64,000 nt of DNA from Dyadobacter frigoris. Its GTDB lineage: Bacteria > Bacteroidota > Bacteroidia > Cytophagales > Spirosomataceae. This document shows, piece after piece, positions 16,126 through 25,136 of this stretch (positions are counted from its first letter, which is position 1; every line of letters starts with the position of its first letter). The stretch is from positions 319,005 to 383,004 of the forward strand of contig NZ_SZVO01000002.1 of the NCBI RefSeq assembly GCF_005280585.1. Direction: 5' to 3'. The notes under the pieces were generated by a model, which had not been told where the DNA came from, made no database searches, and saw only the letters and a list, made by a program, of their open reading frames with translations. Position numbers and translations under genes: made by a program.

Positions 16126-18815
16126 TTTCTCTTTCTTCTTTTTTCCTTCTTACTTTTCGGCTGCTCCACTTCTTCCGCTACAATAACCGGTTCAACAGGC
16201 TTTGGAAAGTATGGCGCCAGTTCTTTTTTCACTTCCTCCCTGAATGCATTTTTAACACCTTCCAAAGCGGCTTCCTTAATATCTCCGTCAATCTGATTTT
16301 GTTTTAACAATTTAACAACCGCATCTTCCCCCGGCCAGCTTCCGCCAAGATAACGAGCCGCATCTGCCCGAACAGATTCTTTCTGGTTTACATCCAAAGC
16401 CGTGGATCGTAAAATAAAGACAGATTCCGCACTTCCCGCAGTTTGAAGAGATGCCAGTAAAGCCGATTTCTTCGAATCGTTTAAGGTTGATAATTTATCA
16501 GTAATAAAAGAAACACCGGCAATTTCCAAAAGCAAAGCACCGGCATCACGCCCGAGAACGCTACCCGATTTTTCAATTGCCATTTGGAATAATCGTGAAT
16601 TCTCAGATTCAGGGGTATACCGGGTTACCAACTCAATATAATCCTCTGTACCGTACGTTTCATTGAGTAGTTTATTAAGGGCTGTCAATCCTTGCTGGGA
16701 ATTTGTGACGAAAGATTTATCCAAATGCAGCAGAGCCAGTTTGCTGACCTCAATCCGGTCAGATGATTTTACGTCCATCACATGCATCAGTGCCTGTGAT
16801 TTTTCATAGCCCGCGTGGAAAAAGTCAAATGCACGGAAATAACGTAATCTGCTTTTAAACGTTACCGAAGTGTCCGAAGCAAGATCAGTTAAATAAGGAA
16901 TGGCTTGTCTCGTTCTTGCCAGCCAGATTAAATCTTTTCCTGAATCTGTATCACCAGGATTTTTACCGGCCTTTGCAAGCCATGCAGGAAAAATTCTTTC
17001 CCACTGCCCTATCGCACCGATACTTAATGCTTCCACAGACCAGCGGTCATTTCCCTTATATTGCTGTGCCAGTTGCAGCCAGACATCCAGCGCTTCGTAC
17101 GTATGGTTATGATTAATAGCCAAAGCACATTCCCGGCGAACCTGCGGATTTAGATCAGAGGTTAATCTTTTGATATATTCAGTAGGATCACTGTTTCTTT
17201 GACGCACCGCTCTTAACGTTGTAATACGTAAATTTGGATTTAATTCCCTGAACCCAATATCCAGATTTCTATGATTAAAACCTTCTATTTTGTTCAAAAC
17301 CCAAAGTGCGCGAGCGCGTAATTTTGGATTTCCGTTATATAATCTGAATAGATTTTCCAGCTCGGGTTCTGCCGCCATACCCAGTTTAACACATGCATTC
17401 CAGGCTAAATAACGTTGGGATAAATTGGGACTTTGTAAAGCCTTCACCGCTTCAACCGGAGATGTTAAATCGTAAACCGGGATTTTGTAAGGAGTACCCG
17501 GAGGCGCAATCCTGAAAATCCTTCCCCGGCTTTTATCCTTCATTTTGTGAGAACCCGCTACCGGATCATACCAATCCGAAATAATCAGCGAGCCGTCAGG
17601 CGCCACACAAACATCTGTCGGGCGAAACCATTTATCTCGTTTTCCTTCCAAAAGTGGAAGAATTCCGGTTGATTTGAAACCGGCTCCGTCAGGTTGCATT
17701 GGAAAAGCTCGCACCGTATTTTGTCCGGCATCTGCCAGAATGATCTGGTCCCAGTAACGTCTTGGCAATAAATCTCCTTCATAAACCACCATACCCATGG
17801 GCAGGCCTGAGCCAGTTTCGAGTAAATTTGGTACTACGCCAGGATCATTCTGATGCCAGTGACGGCGCGGAATTTCGTCTTCAAGATTGGTGTGATTGAT
17901 GCGCCAGCTGGCTCCACTCATTTCATCTATATAACCGAAATTCCCATTTTCCATGACATAACTAACCCGGTCAGCACCATTGCCTGGTTCTTCCTGATCC
18001 GATTGCCACATCGTACCATAACTATCGACCGCTATTTCAAAACCATTATGGAAATTTTCGGCCAGTATTTCTACATTTCTGAATTCCTGATCAACCCGAA
18101 AAACGACTCCCTGACGATATTGACGAAAATCGATAGGTCTTTCATATTTATCCAAAAGGGGCCGATCTTGTCCATCGACAAGTTGTCTTCCTGCATTTCC
18201 GTAATTGAAATAAAATTTACCATCCGGACCAAATACAAAAGCATGAACGCCGGCATCTTGCTGCGTACCTCCAATTCCTTTAAAAAGAATTTCTTTTTTA
18301 TCCGCTTTATCATCGCCATCCGTATCAGTGAAAAGCCACACATATGGGCTCTGGGAAACAATGGCTTTGTTGCCCATTACCCAAATTCCCAGCGGAGAAT
18401 TTAATTCTGCACCCTGATAAAAAATTTTGGTAACATCCGCCTTTCCATCGCCGGTTGTATCTTCCAGAATCACGATCCTGTCACCAACACTCAGTTCTGA
18501 TTTTCCATTGACGGCCGGACGATAATTATATGATTCGCAAACCCAGACTCGTCCGCGGTGATCCACGTCAATGTTAATCGGATTGGTAATTAATGGTTCG
18601 GAAGCGAAAAGCGTCGTTTCAAGTCCGTCAGCAGTTAAAAGACCGGCGACAGCATTTCTTGAAAATCGTTTTTCAGGTTCGGAAAATGTTGCGTACAAAC
18701 TATCCGGATGAATTTTCGCCAGTGTATCAACCACTTGGCATATACCACTCAGACTAAAAAAACAAAGATTTGCGGCAACCAGAAAGGCAGACTTAAAGTA
18801 ATTAATTCGTTTCAA
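16122..18815 (-). CDS. PVC-type dehydrogenase beta-propeller protein without the heme domain
   Basis: An 897-residue protein with a signal peptide ending near GICQ. The N-terminal about 400 residues resemble the sorbosone/glucose dehydrogenase-like propeller of the PVC-type membrane-bound dehydrogenases (Piru_Ver family): GLETTLFASEPLITNPINIDVD, the calcium-type loop TDTDGDDKADKKE, WYDPVAGSH. A helical HEAT-repeat region (about 450-830) follows. It ends in a Lys/Arg-rich tail instead of the C-terminal cytochrome domain; no CxxCH is present. The start is TTG at 18815 because a stop codon lies two codons upstream and no ATG fits the signal peptide. It is a paralog of the next gene at 18990. Loss of the heme domain suggests binding or a separate electron acceptor. 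Confidence 0.8.
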   Translation of the reverse strand: MKRINYFKSAFLVAANLCFFSLSGICQVVDTLAKIHPDSLYATFSEPEKRFSRNAVAGLLTADGLETTLFASEPLITNPINIDVDHRGRVWVCESYNYRPAVNGKSELSVGDRIVILEDTTGDGKADVTKIFYQGAELNSPLGIWVMGNKAIVSQSPYVWLFTDTDGDDKADKKEILFKGIGGTQQDAGVHAFVFGPDGKFYFNYGNAGRQLVDGQDRPLLDKYERPIDFRQYRQGVVFRVDQEFRNVEILAENFHNGFEIAVDSYGTMWQSDQEEPGNGADRVSYVMENGNFGYIDEMSGASWRINHTNLEDEIPRRHWHQNDPGVVPNLLETGSGLPMGMVVYEGDLLPRRYWDQIILADAGQNTVRAFPMQPDGAGFKSTGILPLLEGKRDKWFRPTDVCVAPDGSLIISDWYDPVAGSHKMKDKSRGRIFRIAPPGTPYKIPVYDLTSPVEAVKALQSPNLSQRYLAWNACVKLGMAAEPELENLFRLYNGNPKLRARALWVLNKIEGFNHRNLDIGFRELNPNLRITTLRAVRQRNSDPTEYIKRLTSDLNPQVRRECALAINHNHTYEALDVWLQLAQQYKGNDRWSVEALSIGAIGQWERIFPAWLAKAGKNPGDTDSGKDLIWLARTRQAIPYLTDLASDTSVTFKSRLRYFRAFDFFHAGYEKSQALMHVMDVKSSDRIEVSKLALLHLDKSFVTNSQQGLTALNKLLNETYGTEDYIELVTRYTPESENSRLFQMAIEKSGSVLGRDAGALLLEIAGVSFITDKLSTLNDSKKSALLASLQTAGSAESVFILRSTALDVNQKESVRADAARYLGGSWPGEDAVVKLLKQNQIDGDIKEAALEGVKNAFREEVKKELAPYFPKPVEPVIVAEEVEQPKSKKEKRRKRN

Positions 18816-18925
18816 AACTTAATTCTATGGAGCAGAAGACTATTGGACAACTTCAAAATTACCAGTTCTTTTTCAGATTAACGAAACAAAGTTTTACTTA
18901 AATTGAAAAAATAACGCCAAAAAAA

Positions 18926-18959
18926 CAGCCCGTCAAAACAAAAGTGTTTTAACGGGCTG
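18926..18959 (-). terminator. Intrinsic terminator after the heme-containing PVC-type gene
   Basis: 15-nt arms at 18926-18940 and 18945-18959 enclose a 4-nt loop. Position 18934 against 18951 is C-A as plus RNA but G-U as minus RNA. A T-run follows in the leftward direction. It lies 31 bp after the stop codon. Confidence 0.85.
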
Positions 18960-18989
18960 CAATTAAAGATTTGAAATAAAAGCGATAAA

Positions 18990-21900
18990 TTATTTTTTCT
19001 TCAGACTACTTAAATATTCCACAAGGTTAACCAGCTCATCAGTTGTCATAGCATCCTGAAGACCGGCAGGCATCATGGAATCCTTCATCTGTTTCATTGA
19101 TTTCACCTGCGACATTTTATATTCCTGGGTTGTACCACCCGGAAGTTTCATGATTAAATCTGTTTCGGTTTTACTTGAAACAATTCCTGTAACTGATGAT
19201 CCGTCTTTAAATTGAACTTCAAAACCTTCGTAACCAAAACCGATTCCGGCGCTTGGTTCAAAAATGGCAGCGTACTCTGCTTCTTTTGGAAGTTTACTAC
19301 CAATTTCAGAGAGTTTCGGACCAAAGTCCATTCCTTGTCCATTTACCTGATGGCAAACAGAACAGTACATCGAAAATATTTCCTTGCCCTTTCCGGCATT
19401 TCCGGTCATACCAACAAGCGTTTTGATATCCGGATGTTTTTTGGCAGCAACACTATTTCCGTCAACATATTTAGCTGCCTCGATCTGAATTGATTTCCGC
19501 CATGCTCCGCTGAGTCCCTGAACAGCTGGCGTTTTTAAATCGCCTGCAATTTTCCCTTCTTTTAACAAAACCAAAACAAGATCTTCACCATTCATTGTAC
19601 CGCCTAATGAGCGGGCGGCTTCCGAACGGACTGCGATTGGCTCTTTTGTATCAAGCGCAACAGTTTTCAGAATATCCAGAGATTGTTTGCTTCCGACACC
19701 TTTAATAGAAGCCAGCGCAGCGGATGCTTTTTCAGAATCCTTTCCTTTTATAACTGTCCAAAGCAATGGCGCGCCTCCTTGCTTCAAAAGTTGCTGTCCG
19801 GCAGAACGGCCAATATTTGTTTGTGATTTAGACGTTGCCAGTTGCAGCAATCGGTTATTTTCAGCGGGAAGTTCATAGCGGGAAACCAATTCCATATAAG
19901 TGGCGCTTCCATATGTTGCATCAAGTAATTTTTTCAAAGATGCCAATGCTTCCGGTGATTGTTTTACAAAAACCGGATCCAAATGACGAAGTGCCAATTC
20001 GTTGATTTCGTTTTGGTTTTCGGCTTTTCCTTTCATGATTTTCAATAAAGCCGTCGACTTTTCTTTCGCTCCCGGATTAAAATCAAAAGCACGGAAATAT
20101 TTCAAACGACTTTTCGGATCAACACCCGGATCACTCGCCAGAGAAGCAAGCAAATTAACCGATTCCTTACTTCGAGAACGCCAGACAATGTTTTTCCCGG
20201 CATCCGTAGCAATCGGATTTGGTCCCGCTTTTGAAAGCCAGGCCTTGAAAAATGCATCCCATTGTCCTTCGGCACCAATTCCCAAAGCTTCCAGATACCA
20301 GCGATCTTTTCCGTCATATTGCTGTGCAAGTTCAGCCCAAAGATTTGCAGCATCCGGAGATACTGTTCCATGAAGCGACAAAGCACATTCACGACGCACC
20401 TGAACGTCAGAGTCGTTAGCCAACAATTTGATATATTTTACCAAATCTGCATTTCTTTTTTCACGAACCACACGAATTGCCATAATCCGCATATCCGGAT
20501 TTGCATCACGCAAAGCAGATTCCAGATTTTCAGTACTTACTCTGTCAATCGTTGCAATAGCCCACAAAGCACGGGCACGCATACGCGGATTTTCTTTTGT
20601 ATTTTCAAATAGCTTTTTAAGCTCCGGAAGTGATTTATCACCCATTTTCATCAAAGCATTCCAGGCCAGATACCGTACCGAAAGGTTAGGATTTTGTAAT
20701 GCCTGCACCGCTCCCGCTGCTGTTGAAAAATCTGCCGAAGGAATTTTATACGGTGTATTTTCCGGTGCAATTCTATACAAACGTCCTTTATTCTGATCGC
20801 CAGCCTGATGTCCGCCAACACCCGGATCATACCAGTCGGAAACGATAAGCGAACCATCCGGTGCCACACAAACATCCGAAGGCCTGAACCACTGATCACG
20901 TTTTCCTTCCAGAAGATTTACAATTTTGGCAGAATAACCCGCGCCGGATTTTGCAGCCGTATAAGAACGTACCACGTTTGGACCAGCGTCGCAGTGAATC
21001 ATTTGATCCCAGAATATTTTTGGTAACAACCGTCCTTCATACACAACCATTCCTGTTGGCGATCCTGCTCCCGTTTGCAAAAGATTTGGAATAACGCCGG
21101 GATCATTCAAATGCCAGTGGCGAAAAGGAATAGAATCTTCAATATTGGTACGGTTTGCGCGCCAGCCTGCACCGGTAATTTCATCTGTATAACCATAATT
21201 TCCGTATTGCATGACATAATTAATGCGGACACCTTTGTTTCCATCATCATCATTATCCGACTGCCACATGGTACCGTAACTATCCACGGCTACTTCGTAA
21301 TTGTTCCGGAAATTATTTCCAAGCACTTCAATATTTTTGAAATCCGGATCACAGCGAAAAACCATTCCCTGTTTGTTTTTCTTAAAATCCACCGGTTTTC
21401 CATCCTGACCTACGACTGGATTTCCTTTTCCGTCCAGCAGATGCCCGCCTTCATTTCCAAAATTGAAATATAATTTCCCATCCGGCCCAAAGACAAACGC
21501 GTGCATACCATGATCATGCTGCTCTCCACCGACACCTTCAAAAATGACTTCTTTTTTATCTGCTTTTCCGTCTCCGTCTGCATCTGTAAATAACCAGACA
21601 TAAGGGCTTTGAGAAACAATGACCTGATTGCCCATTACCCAAATTCCCAAAGGAGAATTCAGTTCTTTTCCCTGATAAAAAACGGTTGTTTTATCCGATT
21701 TTCCATCACCGTTTGTATCTTCCAAAATTAAAATCCGATCGCCTTCGGCATGTGTTGGATTGCCATTGATTGCGGGACGATAATTATACGCTTCACAAAC
21801 CCATACACGTCCCAAATGGTCCACATCAATATTGGTAGGATTAGTCAATGTCGGTTCTGAGGCAAAAAGCGTAGCTTCCAGGCCGTTGGCAACGGTTAGT

Positions 21901-22073
21901 CCTGCGGTAGCATATTTTGGAGAATGCTTTTGCTCGGTCGTCAAATTTTCGTATAAACTATCCAGACCTGATCCTTTTACAGTGCTCGGATTGGTCCGCA
22001 TGTAGGAGGCGGCCAGTATTCCCAAGGCAAGCATACCAGAAATTGATAATGTTACCGGATTCTTAAAGTTCAT
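18990..22073 (-). CDS. PVC-type membrane-bound dehydrogenase with C-terminal cytochrome c domain
   Basis: A 1027-residue exported protein with an N-terminal membrane/signal segment. The order is a sorbosone-dehydrogenase-like propeller (about 50-470), HEAT repeats (about 480-860) and a class-I cytochrome c domain (about 890-1027). The heme motif CSVCH lies near residue 905 and a likely axial Met in DSMMPAGLQDAMT. It shares long stretches with its downstream paralog, for example VSQSPYVWLFTD and AFVFGPDG. A role in periplasmic oxidation of a sugar or alcohol with electron transfer to the respiratory chain is the usual inference; no substrate has been established for the family that I know. The terminator at 18926 separates the two paralogs. 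Confidence 0.88.
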   Translation of the reverse strand: MNFKNPVTLSISGMLALGILAASYMRTNPSTVKGSGLDSLYENLTTEQKHSPKYATAGLTVANGLEATLFASEPTLTNPTNIDVDHLGRVWVCEAYNYRPAINGNPTHAEGDRILILEDTNGDGKSDKTTVFYQGKELNSPLGIWVMGNQVIVSQSPYVWLFTDADGDGKADKKEVIFEGVGGEQHDHGMHAFVFGPDGKLYFNFGNEGGHLLDGKGNPVVGQDGKPVDFKKNKQGMVFRCDPDFKNIEVLGNNFRNNYEVAVDSYGTMWQSDNDDDGNKGVRINYVMQYGNYGYTDEITGAGWRANRTNIEDSIPFRHWHLNDPGVIPNLLQTGAGSPTGMVVYEGRLLPKIFWDQMIHCDAGPNVVRSYTAAKSGAGYSAKIVNLLEGKRDQWFRPSDVCVAPDGSLIVSDWYDPGVGGHQAGDQNKGRLYRIAPENTPYKIPSADFSTAAGAVQALQNPNLSVRYLAWNALMKMGDKSLPELKKLFENTKENPRMRARALWAIATIDRVSTENLESALRDANPDMRIMAIRVVREKRNADLVKYIKLLANDSDVQVRRECALSLHGTVSPDAANLWAELAQQYDGKDRWYLEALGIGAEGQWDAFFKAWLSKAGPNPIATDAGKNIVWRSRSKESVNLLASLASDPGVDPKSRLKYFRAFDFNPGAKEKSTALLKIMKGKAENQNEINELALRHLDPVFVKQSPEALASLKKLLDATYGSATYMELVSRYELPAENNRLLQLATSKSQTNIGRSAGQQLLKQGGAPLLWTVIKGKDSEKASAALASIKGVGSKQSLDILKTVALDTKEPIAVRSEAARSLGGTMNGEDLVLVLLKEGKIAGDLKTPAVQGLSGAWRKSIQIEAAKYVDGNSVAAKKHPDIKTLVGMTGNAGKGKEIFSMYCSVCHQVNGQGMDFGPKLSEIGSKLPKEAEYAAIFEPSAGIGFGYEGFEVQFKDGSSVTGIVSSKTETDLIMKLPGGTTQEYKMSQVKSMKQMKDSMMPAGLQDAMTTDELVNLVEYLSSLKKK

Positions 22074-22199
22074 CGGTGATCGGTTTAATCAGTTATTTTT
22101 TTGCAGAGTAAGCTTTACAAAGTAATCCTTTCTAGGTTTCTATCCATAAAGATTACTAAATTTAGACTATAAGAAAACAGCCACCTATCATTTACTACC

Positions 22200-22790
22200 A
22201 TGAACAGGATTTTTTTTAGCCTTGCCATTATTTGCTCTGCATTTCAGGCAGGAGCGCAAACTGTGATTTCTCCCGAAGACATACAAATTAAGACGGCGAT
22301 ACTGGCTGCTCCAAGCGATAAACAAGCTGCCGCAAAAGTATATGGCTACGCTTCTGACGGCGCTTTTAAGGTTTTAAGAAACGGAACGAATGATTTTGTT
22401 TGTATTGCCGACGATCCGACAAAGGATGGAATTAACGTATCCTGCTATCACGCCGACCTTGAACCTTTTATGGAGCGCGGCCGGGTTTTGACCAAAGAAG
22501 GAAAAAATCAAAAAGAGATATTTGATATCCGTGAAAAAGAAGTCAAAAGCAAAAAGCTGCTGATGCCTAAACAACCCGCAACACTTTATTCATTTTCCGG
22601 ATCAGCTGAAAACTATGATTCAAAAACGGGCGAGCTGAAAGATGGGTATATGCGTTATGTGGTTTATATACCTTTTGCAACGTCTGAAAGTACCGGCCTT
22701 CCGCTAAAACCTGATATGCCTGGAATGCCCTGGATCATGGACCCGGGAACACATCGCGCCCATATCATGATCAATCCGGCAAAGAAATAG
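22200..22790 (+). CDS. Secreted protein of unknown function
   Basis: I do not recognise a family with certainty. The 196-residue protein has a signal peptide (MNRIFFSLAIICSAFQAGAQ, cleavage after AGAQ or nearby). The body contains DFVCIADDPTKDGINVSCYH with two cysteines that could pair. It ends with MPWIMDPGTHRAHIMINP, a motif with two His residues that could bind a metal. It diverges from the PVC-type gene and converges on the ABM monooxygenase gene. No transmembrane segments follow the signal peptide, so it is expected to be periplasmic or secreted. Confidence 0.7.
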   Translation: MNRIFFSLAIICSAFQAGAQTVISPEDIQIKTAILAAPSDKQAAAKVYGYASDGAFKVLRNGTNDFVCIADDPTKDGINVSCYHADLEPFMERGRVLTKEGKNQKEIFDIREKEVKSKKLLMPKQPATLYSFSGSAENYDSKTGELKDGYMRYVVYIPFATSESTGLPLKPDMPGMPWIMDPGTHRAHIMINPAKK

Positions 22791-22816
22791 TTAGAAGGAA
22801 AAACTGAATATAAACG

Positions 22817-23107
22817 TCAGGATACTTTTTCAACCGAAAATGCCATTGGCGCATCGGCAAAAAGTATCTTGGTTTTTTTCCAGATCAATCCAAAAAATTC
22901 GGTTCTTCTATAATTGTCAAGGGTTTCAACAGATTCCCAGTGACTATGTGTTACAAAAATATTGGGATCGTCCACATCGCGCCAAAGTTCAAGATGCAAA
23001 CATCCCGGCATACTCCTGATATCGTTTTTGCATTGTTCAAAAATACGTTGAAATTCACTGGTTTTTTCAGGGAGGAAAGTCATTCTAACGATTCGTATGA
23101 TAGTCAT
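22817..23107 (-). CDS. ABM-family quinol monooxygenase-like protein
   Basis: A 96-residue protein of the dimeric ferredoxin-like antibiotic biosynthesis monooxygenase fold: IIRIVRMTFLPEKTSEFQRIFE, then MPGCLHLELWRDVDDPNIFVTHSHWES, then LDNYRRTEFFGLIW. The VTHSHWES motif is typical of YgiN-like putative quinol monooxygenases. The frame extends to 23152, but the ATG at 23107 gives the normal family length. Its end is 26 bp from the convergent upstream gene. The substrate is unknown. Confidence 0.8.
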   Translation of the reverse strand: MTIIRIVRMTFLPEKTSEFQRIFEQCKNDIRSMPGCLHLELWRDVDDPNIFVTHSHWESVETLDNYRRTEFFGLIWKKTKILFADAPMAFSVEKVS

Positions 23108-23363
23108 AAACTTACTAATGATTGATGGATCGGATAATGCCAAAAAAATCAAAATTCATTCTCTAATCGCGCAGCACAACTATTAAACTGGAAGCCGTAC
23201 AGACAAAGTATATTAAATTCCGGTTTTTTAAACCTACAAAATTATTATTACTTTACTTCATCGACGATTAAGTATATCAAAGATAACTTTCATCAGGATC
23301 TCCGGAGGATATTTGGGGTAGAGATTAAAAATAATCGTCTTTTAAACGAAAGATCATTAATCG

Positions 23364-24290
23364 ATGAAAAAAACGAAATCTATAGTCATGGCCATCGGCC
23401 TGACCGCCTTATCATTACAATCAATGGCTCAAAATGAAGTAATATCCTTATGGCCGGAAGGAAAAGTACCCAATTCCATAGCCAATAAGGTTGAAGAAAA
23501 ATCTGTAACAGATGCAAATGGAATTTTAAGGATCAGCGGCGTTACTGTCCCGACGATCACAGCTTTTATTGTTCCAAAAGAAAAAGCAACCGGCGCTGCT
23601 GTAATGATCTGTCCGGGTGGCGGTTACGGGATACTTGCCGCTTCTCATGAAGGAAGTGATCTTGCCAAATGGTTTAACGAAAGAGGCATTTCAGCTTTTG
23701 TTCTAAAATATCGTTTACCAGATGCCAAAGCCATGACGCATCAGCATGAAGTTCCGCTAATGGACGCCATGCAGGGAATAAAGTTAATTCGCCAGTCGGC
23801 TAAGAAATGGAATATTGATGCTGACAAAATCGGAGTGATGGGTTTTTCGGCAGGTGGACATTTGGCGGCTACGTTATCAACACATTACAATCTTGGGAAA
23901 CAGGCCTCAGAAGACGCCAAACCTAATTTTTCAATATTGTTATATCCTGTAATTTCATTCATGCCCGAAATTGCTCATGGCGGTTCACGAGATGCTTTAC
24001 TAGGATCAGAAAAATCGGAAGAATTGATAAAATATTATTCTAATGAATTGCAGGTCAGCGAAAAAACGCCAACGGCTTTTTTAGTACATGCCATGGATGA
24101 CGGCGCGGTGCCTGTGGAAAACAGCATTGCTTATTATCTGGCTTTGAAGAAATTTAAAACTCCGGCAGAAATGCACTTATATCCAAAAGGCGGACATGGT
24201 TTCGGGCTGAGAACAGATGGAAAAGGATCACTGGTAAACTGGCCGGCAGCGATGGACGGCTGGCTTAAAGCAAATGGCTGGGGCAAATAA
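23364..24290 (+). CDS. Secreted alpha/beta hydrolase (acetyl-esterase/BD-FAE-like)
   Basis: A 308-residue protein with a signal peptide ending near SMAQ. The oxyanion-hole motif CPGGGYG is at 83-89, the nucleophile elbow GFSAGGH gives Ser162, and a likely catalytic Asp lies in MDDGAVP (245/246). KGGHGFG gives His278. This arrangement fits esterase/lipase-like hydrolases annotated as acetylxylan esterase or BD-FAE-type enzymes, which remove acetyl or phenolic groups from plant polysaccharides. The gene is monocistronic and ends in a strong bidirectional terminator. Confidence 0.87.
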   Translation: MKKTKSIVMAIGLTALSLQSMAQNEVISLWPEGKVPNSIANKVEEKSVTDANGILRISGVTVPTITAFIVPKEKATGAAVMICPGGGYGILAASHEGSDLAKWFNERGISAFVLKYRLPDAKAMTHQHEVPLMDAMQGIKLIRQSAKKWNIDADKIGVMGFSAGGHLAATLSTHYNLGKQASEDAKPNFSILLYPVISFMPEIAHGGSRDALLGSEKSEELIKYYSNELQVSEKTPTAFLVHAMDDGAVPVENSIAYYLALKKFKTPAEMHLYPKGGHGFGLRTDGKGSLVNWPAAMDGWLKANGWGK

Positions 24291-24293
24291 AAC

Positions 24294-24331
24294 GATCGGG
24301 ATACAAATCTTATCCGATTTGTATCCCGATC
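24294..24331. terminator. Bidirectional terminator between convergent genes
   Basis: Perfect 16-bp arms, GATCGGGATACAAATC at 24294-24309 and its complement at 24316-24331, enclose the loop TTATCC. It lies 3 bp after the esterase stop and 6 bp before the end of the opposite gene. Confidence 0.9.
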
Positions 24332-24337
24332 TTCAAT

Positions 24338-24745
24338 TTAGTTTAGCGCTACTAATTTCCTTCCGGCAACTTCTGCAATTTCAGTAGTTGCAAGACTAAC
24401 ATTTTTTACAATTTTCTCTTCTCCGCTCACAATTTCAATCTTGTAATTTCCGTCACTGATTTCGGAAAAATCAAATTTCTGACCGATTTTCTCGATTCCT
24501 TTTCCTACATATTCCTGGTGGAGAATTTTTCCATTGCTATCTAAAAGCCTGATATGAACGCGGGTATCTTTCTCTTTTTCCACTAGTACGTTCATCATCA
24601 AAGTATTTTTCACACGATACATCCCAACCCGAAAAGGCTGATAGTAATTATTTCCTGATGCATTTTGAGTTTGTCCGGCGAATGCAAATCCGCTTACCAG
24701 TAAGCCGAGCATGACGGCAACGAAAGTTGTTTTGAAATTTTTCAT
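24338..24745 (-). CDS. Small secreted beta-sandwich-like protein of unknown function
   Basis: A 135-residue protein with a clear signal peptide (MKNFKTTFVAVMLGLLVSGFAFA, cleavage after AFA). The remainder alternates short strands: VRLLD-like VHIRLLDSNGKILHQEYVGKG, then FDFSEISDGNYKIEIVSGEEKIVKNVSL. That pattern resembles the C-terminal sorting domains and DUF3244-type small sandwiches of Bacteroidota, but here it is nearly the whole protein. It has an unusually suggestive upstream region: paired LytTR-type repeats 68-100 nt before the ATG, so expression may be controlled by a two-component LytTR regulator. Role unknown. Confidence 0.75.
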   Translation of the reverse strand: MKNFKTTFVAVMLGLLVSGFAFAGQTQNASGNNYYQPFRVGMYRVKNTLMMNVLVEKEKDTRVHIRLLDSNGKILHQEYVGKGIEKIGQKFDFSEISDGNYKIEIVSGEEKIVKNVSLATTEIAEVAGRKLVALN

Positions 24746-24970
24746 GATTGAAGATTTATGGCTAAATTTTCAACAATGATGTCCTCAGTCACGCCGATGT
24801 TGCATGTAAATAGTTAAACGGTAGAAAATCGTGTTGAACGGTAGAGTGATAAAAAATCAGGTTACTCTTACAATAATTATCCTTTTTATCTTGTGCTGCC
24901 TGGATTCATTTATAAGACTGATTGTTTACATTTGATAGGAAAAGAAACTTAGAAAGTAATAAAGTTACCA
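24746..24970. other. Intergenic region with regulatory repeats
   Basis: This divergent space lies between the small secreted protein and the small antitoxin-like gene. It contains the LytTR-like repeats at 24813-24845. The part from 24850 to 24970 is AT-rich and shows nothing else I recognise. Confidence 0.5.
24813..24845 (-). promoter_or_regulatory. Paired LytTR-type response-regulator sites
   Basis: GTTAAACGGTAGA at 24813-24825 and GTTGAACGGTAGA at 24833-24845 are 12/13 identical, with starts 20 bp apart. Read on the minus strand each contains ACCGTTNA, matching eight of nine positions of the LytTR consensus (AC or CA, GTT, N, purine). Their strand and distance suit activation of the gene starting at 24745. 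Confidence 0.5.
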
Positions 24971-25120
24971 ATGACACCTATTCAATTAATAAATCATGAA
25001 GATGACCAACTACCTCAATGGCAAATGGAGGTAGTTAGCATCAGAATTGAAAAGTATAAAAATAATCCGGAGTTAATGATTGATGAAGATTTAGCTTTAA
25101 AAATGCTTGATTCTGAGTAA
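24971..25120 (+). CDS. 49-residue antitoxin-like small protein (addiction-module component)
   Basis: ATG at 24971 opens a 50-codon frame ending in TAA at 25118-25120. The protein contains LPQWQMEVVSIRIEKYKNNPEL, then DEDLALKMLDSE: a Trp followed by an amphipathic helix and an acidic tail. That is the outline of the short unstable antitoxins annotated as addiction module component. No RelE-like toxin follows, since moaA converges from the other strand 16 bp away. It may be an orphan antitoxin, a remnant, or act on a toxin elsewhere. The short length keeps the confidence moderate. Confidence 0.55.
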   Translation: MTPIQLINHEDDQLPQWQMEVVSIRIEKYKNNPELMIDEDLALKMLDSE

Positions 25121-25136
25121 TTTAAGCTTTTATGAA

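Noticed and set aside
17853..18404. 183-residue plus-strand frame within the first PVC-type gene
   Set aside because: It lies fully antisense to the propeller domain. Its length is explained by the codon use of the true gene.
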